A stretch of 7,448 nucleotides of DNA from an uncultured Eubacteriales bacterium (GTDB lineage Bacteria; Bacillota; Clostridia; Oscillospirales; Acutalibacteraceae): NCBI GenBank assembly GCA_934630995.1, contig CAKTXU010000085.1, forward strand, positions 1-7,448, written 5' to 3'. The translations under genes were made by a program, and so were the position numbers. The notes beneath the pieces were generated by a model. The model saw only the letters and a list, made by a program, of their open reading frames with translations. It did no database searches and had not been told where the DNA came from. Positions 5,524 to 7,448 of this stretch are shown here, one piece after another; position 1 is the stretch's first letter; each line of letters opens with the position of its first letter.

Positions 5524-6095
5524 GCCCCCTGATAAACTCCCTGCTCAACCTGCTGGCGGCTGCAGCCGTGTCCGTTGCCCTTCTTTTCGGCGCAGAACGC
5601 CTCACCGACGGTTTGATCAAAGCCCAGAATACCCGAGAGGTGCGCGCCGCTTTCGGGGACATCCTTCCCGCCGATACGTATGAGGAGCTGGACGCCTCTC
5701 TTTCCGCCGATATCCTCACTGCCTACCGCGCCCTGGACGGGGAGGGCGTGGTATTGGGCTACGCGGTTACCGCCATGGTCAAGGGTTATGGCGGCGAAAT
5801 GCAGGTCCATGTCGCCCTGTCCCCCGACGGTGACCGTTTCCGCGGACTGCGGGTGGGGGAAAACCACGAAACCGAAAATCTGGGCTCCAAGGTGGCGCTC
5901 CCGGATTTCACCTCCCAGTTCGATTCCCTGGCCGCCCCCGCCTATCTGGACGGCTATACCGGCCTGGAACGGACCTCACCCCCCAGCGAATCCATTGACG
6001 CCGTGGCGGGGGCCACCGTCTCCTCCAAGGCGGTGGTGCGGGCCGCCAACGCAGCCTACGCCTTCATCCGGGATCATGCGCCCGGCATGATTTGA
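5520..6095 (+). CDS. rnfG: Rnf complex flavoprotein subunit RnfG
   Basis: This 191-residue single-span protein faces the outer side of the membrane, where RnfG passes electrons through a covalent FMN. Residues about 7-25 form the N-terminal anchor. The FMN-binding domain follows: GYGGEMQVHVAL (89-100), the ENHETENLGSKV loop (114-125), and the attachment site DAVAGATVSS (160-169), with Thr166 as the predicted FMN-linked residue. The start at ATG 5520 has an excellent AAAGGAGG six bases upstream and overlaps the rnfD stop. The frame stays open further upstream, but that part is antisense-like shadow of rnfD. The length is typical of compact clostridial RnfG proteins. Confidence 0.95.
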   Translation: MSPLINSLLNLLAAAAVSVALLFGAERLTDGLIKAQNTREVRAAFGDILPADTYEELDASLSADILTAYRALDGEGVVLGYAVTAMVKGYGGEMQVHVALSPDGDRFRGLRVGENHETENLGSKVALPDFTSQFDSLAAPAYLDGYTGLERTSPPSESIDAVAGATVSSKAVVRAANAAYAFIRDHAPGMI

Positions 6096-6134
6096 CGGAT
6101 GGATTCGAATTGAACGGAAAGGACTGTTTTCCTT

Positions 6135-7112
6135 ATGGCCGACGCCGCCGTGAAGCCCGCCGCCCTGTTCGCCGCCCCCGCCTGCCTGCTCTGTCTGGCG
6201 GCGGCAGCCGCCGCCTCCCTGCCTGCCGCCCTTCTGCTGACCGCCATTCTCAGCCTCGCCTTGCTGCTCTGCCTCCTTACGGCAGCAGGGCTGCGGACAT
6301 GGAAACCCCGGCTACGGGGAGCGGCCTGCCTTCTTCTGGCCGCCGGTGCTGCCGCAGGGTTTATGGCCCTCTCCGGCCCGTTTCCCCTTCTGCGGGAATG
6401 GATGGGGCCGCCCTTGTTGTTTACCGCCTGCATTCTTCTCTGCGCACCCGCCGCCCTGGCAATGACGGAAGGGAAGGGAAAACCTCTGACCTCCGCCACC
6501 CTGCTGACTGCCGGCGGGCTGCTTCTTTTGATCGGTTCCCTGCGGGAGCTGTTGGCCACGGGCGCCCTGTTCGGCGTCCGGCTGTTGCCCGCCGGCCTAT
6601 CCGACAGCTTCGGCTACGGAGCGGCGGGGGTGCTCGCGGCAGGTTTGCTGCTCTGCCTGCCCTCCCTCAAGGGTCATCTGCTGGGGGATAGGCGGCTTTT
6701 CCGCTGCCCTCCTCCCAACACGCTGTCCTTGGGCGCCGGGCTTATCTGGCGGACGGAGCTGGCAGCCCTGCCCGCCGCCCTTCTGGCGGTATTCATTCCC
6801 CACGACACCCTGCTCCCCTGGATGTTGCCGTTGACCGCCCTTTTGGCGGGACTTCTGCTGCCGGAGGATGGTACCGTCGCCGCGGTGGCCGCCCTGCTTC
6901 CCGCGGCGCTTCTCCCCCTGTTCGAGGAGGGCTGGCTCTGCCTGTTTCTTTTCCCTGCAGTGGGAATCCTGTTGGGACTGGGCTTCTGGCTGTGGGGCCT
7001 GCTCTATTCCAAGGCGGATAATATTCACCTGCCCGTCCCGGCAAAGCCGGGAGCGGCGGGCTTGGTGACGGCAGCACTCGCCCTGCTGGCCCTGTCCGTC
7101 CTCCGTTTTTGA
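6135..7112 (+). CDS. Fused, shortened RnfE/RnfA-like membrane subunit
   Basis: This 325-residue, very Ala/Leu-rich polytopic protein replaces the two roughly 190-200-residue subunits RnfE and RnfA. The first part (about 1-180) aligns with RnfE: a Cys in the first span (C17, at the position of GLCP), a second Cys at C99 in FTACILL (family: NCIILG), then IGSLRELLATGALFG at 133-147 (family: GAIREILGxGTLFG). The last part (about 195-325) aligns with RnfA: LSLGAGLIWRTELA near 197-210, GLGFWLWGLL at 281-290 and NIHLPVPAKPGAAGLVTAALALLAL at 296-320 (family: LADVPKxFKGxPIALITAGLMALAF). The A half is about 135 residues, against about 190, and lacks cysteines at both expected places. AAAGGA lies 11 bases before ATG 6135; rnfG ends 39 nt upstream. 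The alignments are from memory. The fold call is fairly sure; the function of the degenerate half is not. Confidence 0.8.
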   Translation: MADAAVKPAALFAAPACLLCLAAAAAASLPAALLLTAILSLALLLCLLTAAGLRTWKPRLRGAACLLLAAGAAAGFMALSGPFPLLREWMGPPLLFTACILLCAPAALAMTEGKGKPLTSATLLTAGGLLLLIGSLRELLATGALFGVRLLPAGLSDSFGYGAAGVLAAGLLLCLPSLKGHLLGDRRLFRCPPPNTLSLGAGLIWRTELAALPAALLAVFIPHDTLLPWMLPLTALLAGLLLPEDGTVAAVAALLPAALLPLFEEGWLCLFLFPAVGILLGLGFWLWGLLYSKADNIHLPVPAKPGAAGLVTAALALLALSVLRF

Positions 7113-7121
7113 CTAAAGGAA

Positions 7122-7158
7122 GGAGGTGCTGCAAAATGAAACATTTTGCAACACCTCC
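7122..7158 (+). terminator. Long hairpin after the rnf operon, overlapping a ribosome binding site
   Basis: Arms GGAGGTGCTGCAAAATG (7122-7138) and its near-complement (7142-7158) pair at 16 of 17 positions around an AAA loop, with one C/A mismatch. No T-run follows, so it is not a classical terminator. The left arm contains a perfect Shine-Dalgarno sequence and the ATG of a 15-codon ORF, both hidden when the stem forms. It could stabilise the mRNA 3' end, or it could be a dispersed repeat. Confidence 0.55.
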
Positions 7159-7183
7159 CAGAAAAACCGCTTGCGGGCCATGA
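7136..7183 (+). CDS. Possible 15-codon leader-like ORF (MKHFATPPRKTACGP)
   Basis: ATG 7136 follows AGGAGG (7121-7126) at nine bases, the best Shine-Dalgarno context in this operon. It encodes MKHFATPPRKTACGP and stops at TGA 7181-7183, which falls in the loop of the second hairpin. It sits exactly where rnfB would start in the usual gene order. It may be chance, a translated regulatory peptide, or a trace of a lost start. The peptide resembles no family that I know. Its being translated is inference. Confidence 0.25.
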   Translation: MKHFATPPRKTACGP

Positions 7184-7206
7184 AAAGTGGCCCGCATTTC
7201 GCGTTT
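7172..7206 (+). terminator. Intrinsic terminator of the rnf operon
   Basis: A 9-bp stem (TGCGGGCCA / TGGCCCGCA, 7172-7180 with 7188-7196) with a 7-nt loop is followed by TTTCGCGTTTTATAG, a broken T-rich tail. AAAAA precedes it on the other side, so weak termination of leftward transcription is also possible. It closes the rnfC-D-G-EA unit with no rnfB downstream. Bases 7207-7343 beyond it are AT-rich and show no gene, RNA or clear promoter. Confidence 0.7.
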
Positions 7207-7343
7207 TATAGACGTGAAACCGCGCTTTTTCCCCGTTTGTACATATATTTATGCATTGTGCAACAGCCCCTTCTTTGCATAATATGTGCTTCCTGCGTTA
7301 TCCCTTTCCTCTCGATAAAACATTCCTTCTTCTTTTGGATAAC

Positions 7344-7448
7344 CTACTCCCGTTCCGCCGGTTCAAGCCCCCGGAAAAAGAGTCGTTCAATCACCTTGAC
7401 AGCCGCACCATCCCCCTGGCGGAGCCGATGTCCCGCCTCGGCCAGAAC
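7344..7448 (-). CDS. 3' end of an unidentified minus-strand gene
   Basis: Reading leftward from the window edge, a frame encodes 34 residues ending FFRGLEPAERE, then TAG (7346-7344). Base composition rises from AT-rich to GC-rich exactly at this stop. The residues form a plausible amphipathic helix (EAGHRLRQGDGAAVKVIERLF), which suggests a genuine C-terminus. No family is recognisable from so little. It is convergent with the rnf operon. It is not an RnfB tail as far as I can tell: it has no cysteine cluster. Confidence 0.55.
   Translation of the reverse strand, partial: VLAEAGHRLRQGDGAAVKVIERLFFRGLEPAERE

Noticed and set aside
6092..6691. A 199-codon frame starting at the end of rnfG
   Set aside because: It overlaps the RnfE/A-like gene in another frame and reads as Arg/Pro/Ala-rich shadow. 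The 6135 frame gives membrane segments and Rnf signatures.
1..7448. CRISPR array, tRNA, rRNA, riboswitch or insertion sequence
   Set aside because: I see no regularly spaced repeats, cloverleaf, conserved aptamer or transposase motif on either strand.

Overview
The window looks like a chromosomal segment from a GC-rich gut-type Clostridia (Oscillospiraceae-like Firmicute). The grounds are strong AGGAGG-type ribosome binding sites, some TTG and GTG starts, a clostridial-style rnfCDG gene order, YdbS/YdbT-type PH-domain proteins, and AbrB/zinc-ribbon and Cro-like small regulators. This assignment is inference from style and gene content, because no marker gene is present.

Layout. Bases 1-144 carry no gene that I can support, only a weak hairpin and a perfect 20-bp terminator stem. 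Bases 145-946 form a clearly AT-richer regulator island: a minus-strand AbrB-like/zinc-ribbon protein diverges from a plus-strand pair encoding a ribbon-helix-helix protein and a Cro/CI-type HTH protein. Their divergent promoters overlap over a shared palindrome. A long UUCG-capped bidirectional terminator (987-1039) closes the island. Bases 1114-2999 hold a translationally coupled minus-strand pair of membrane bacterial-PH (bPH2) proteins resembling YdbS and YdbT. After a 256-bp divergent intergenic region come four plus-strand genes (3256-7112): rnfC, rnfD, rnfG and a single membrane gene that combines RnfE-like and RnfA-like parts. Two hairpins follow immediately (7122-7206). The last 105 bases hold the 3' end of an unidentified minus-strand gene.

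How the genes work together. Rnf complexes are membrane flavin/iron-sulfur machines that couple electron transfer between ferredoxin and NAD+ to Na+ or H+ movement. RnfC, RnfD and RnfG here keep their cofactor motifs: two CxxCxxCxxxCP clusters in RnfC and flavin-attachment threonines in RnfD and RnfG. In the usual clostridial order C-D-G-E-A-B, the E and A positions are here filled by one shortened 325-residue protein. The rnfB position is filled only by a hairpin containing a 15-codon ORF. The E half keeps the two cysteines expected to bind the intramembrane [2Fe-2S] cluster. The A half appears to have lost its cysteines and about 60 residues. The main point of interest is therefore a reduced or remodelled Rnf-like complex with no ferredoxin-side subunit in its operon.
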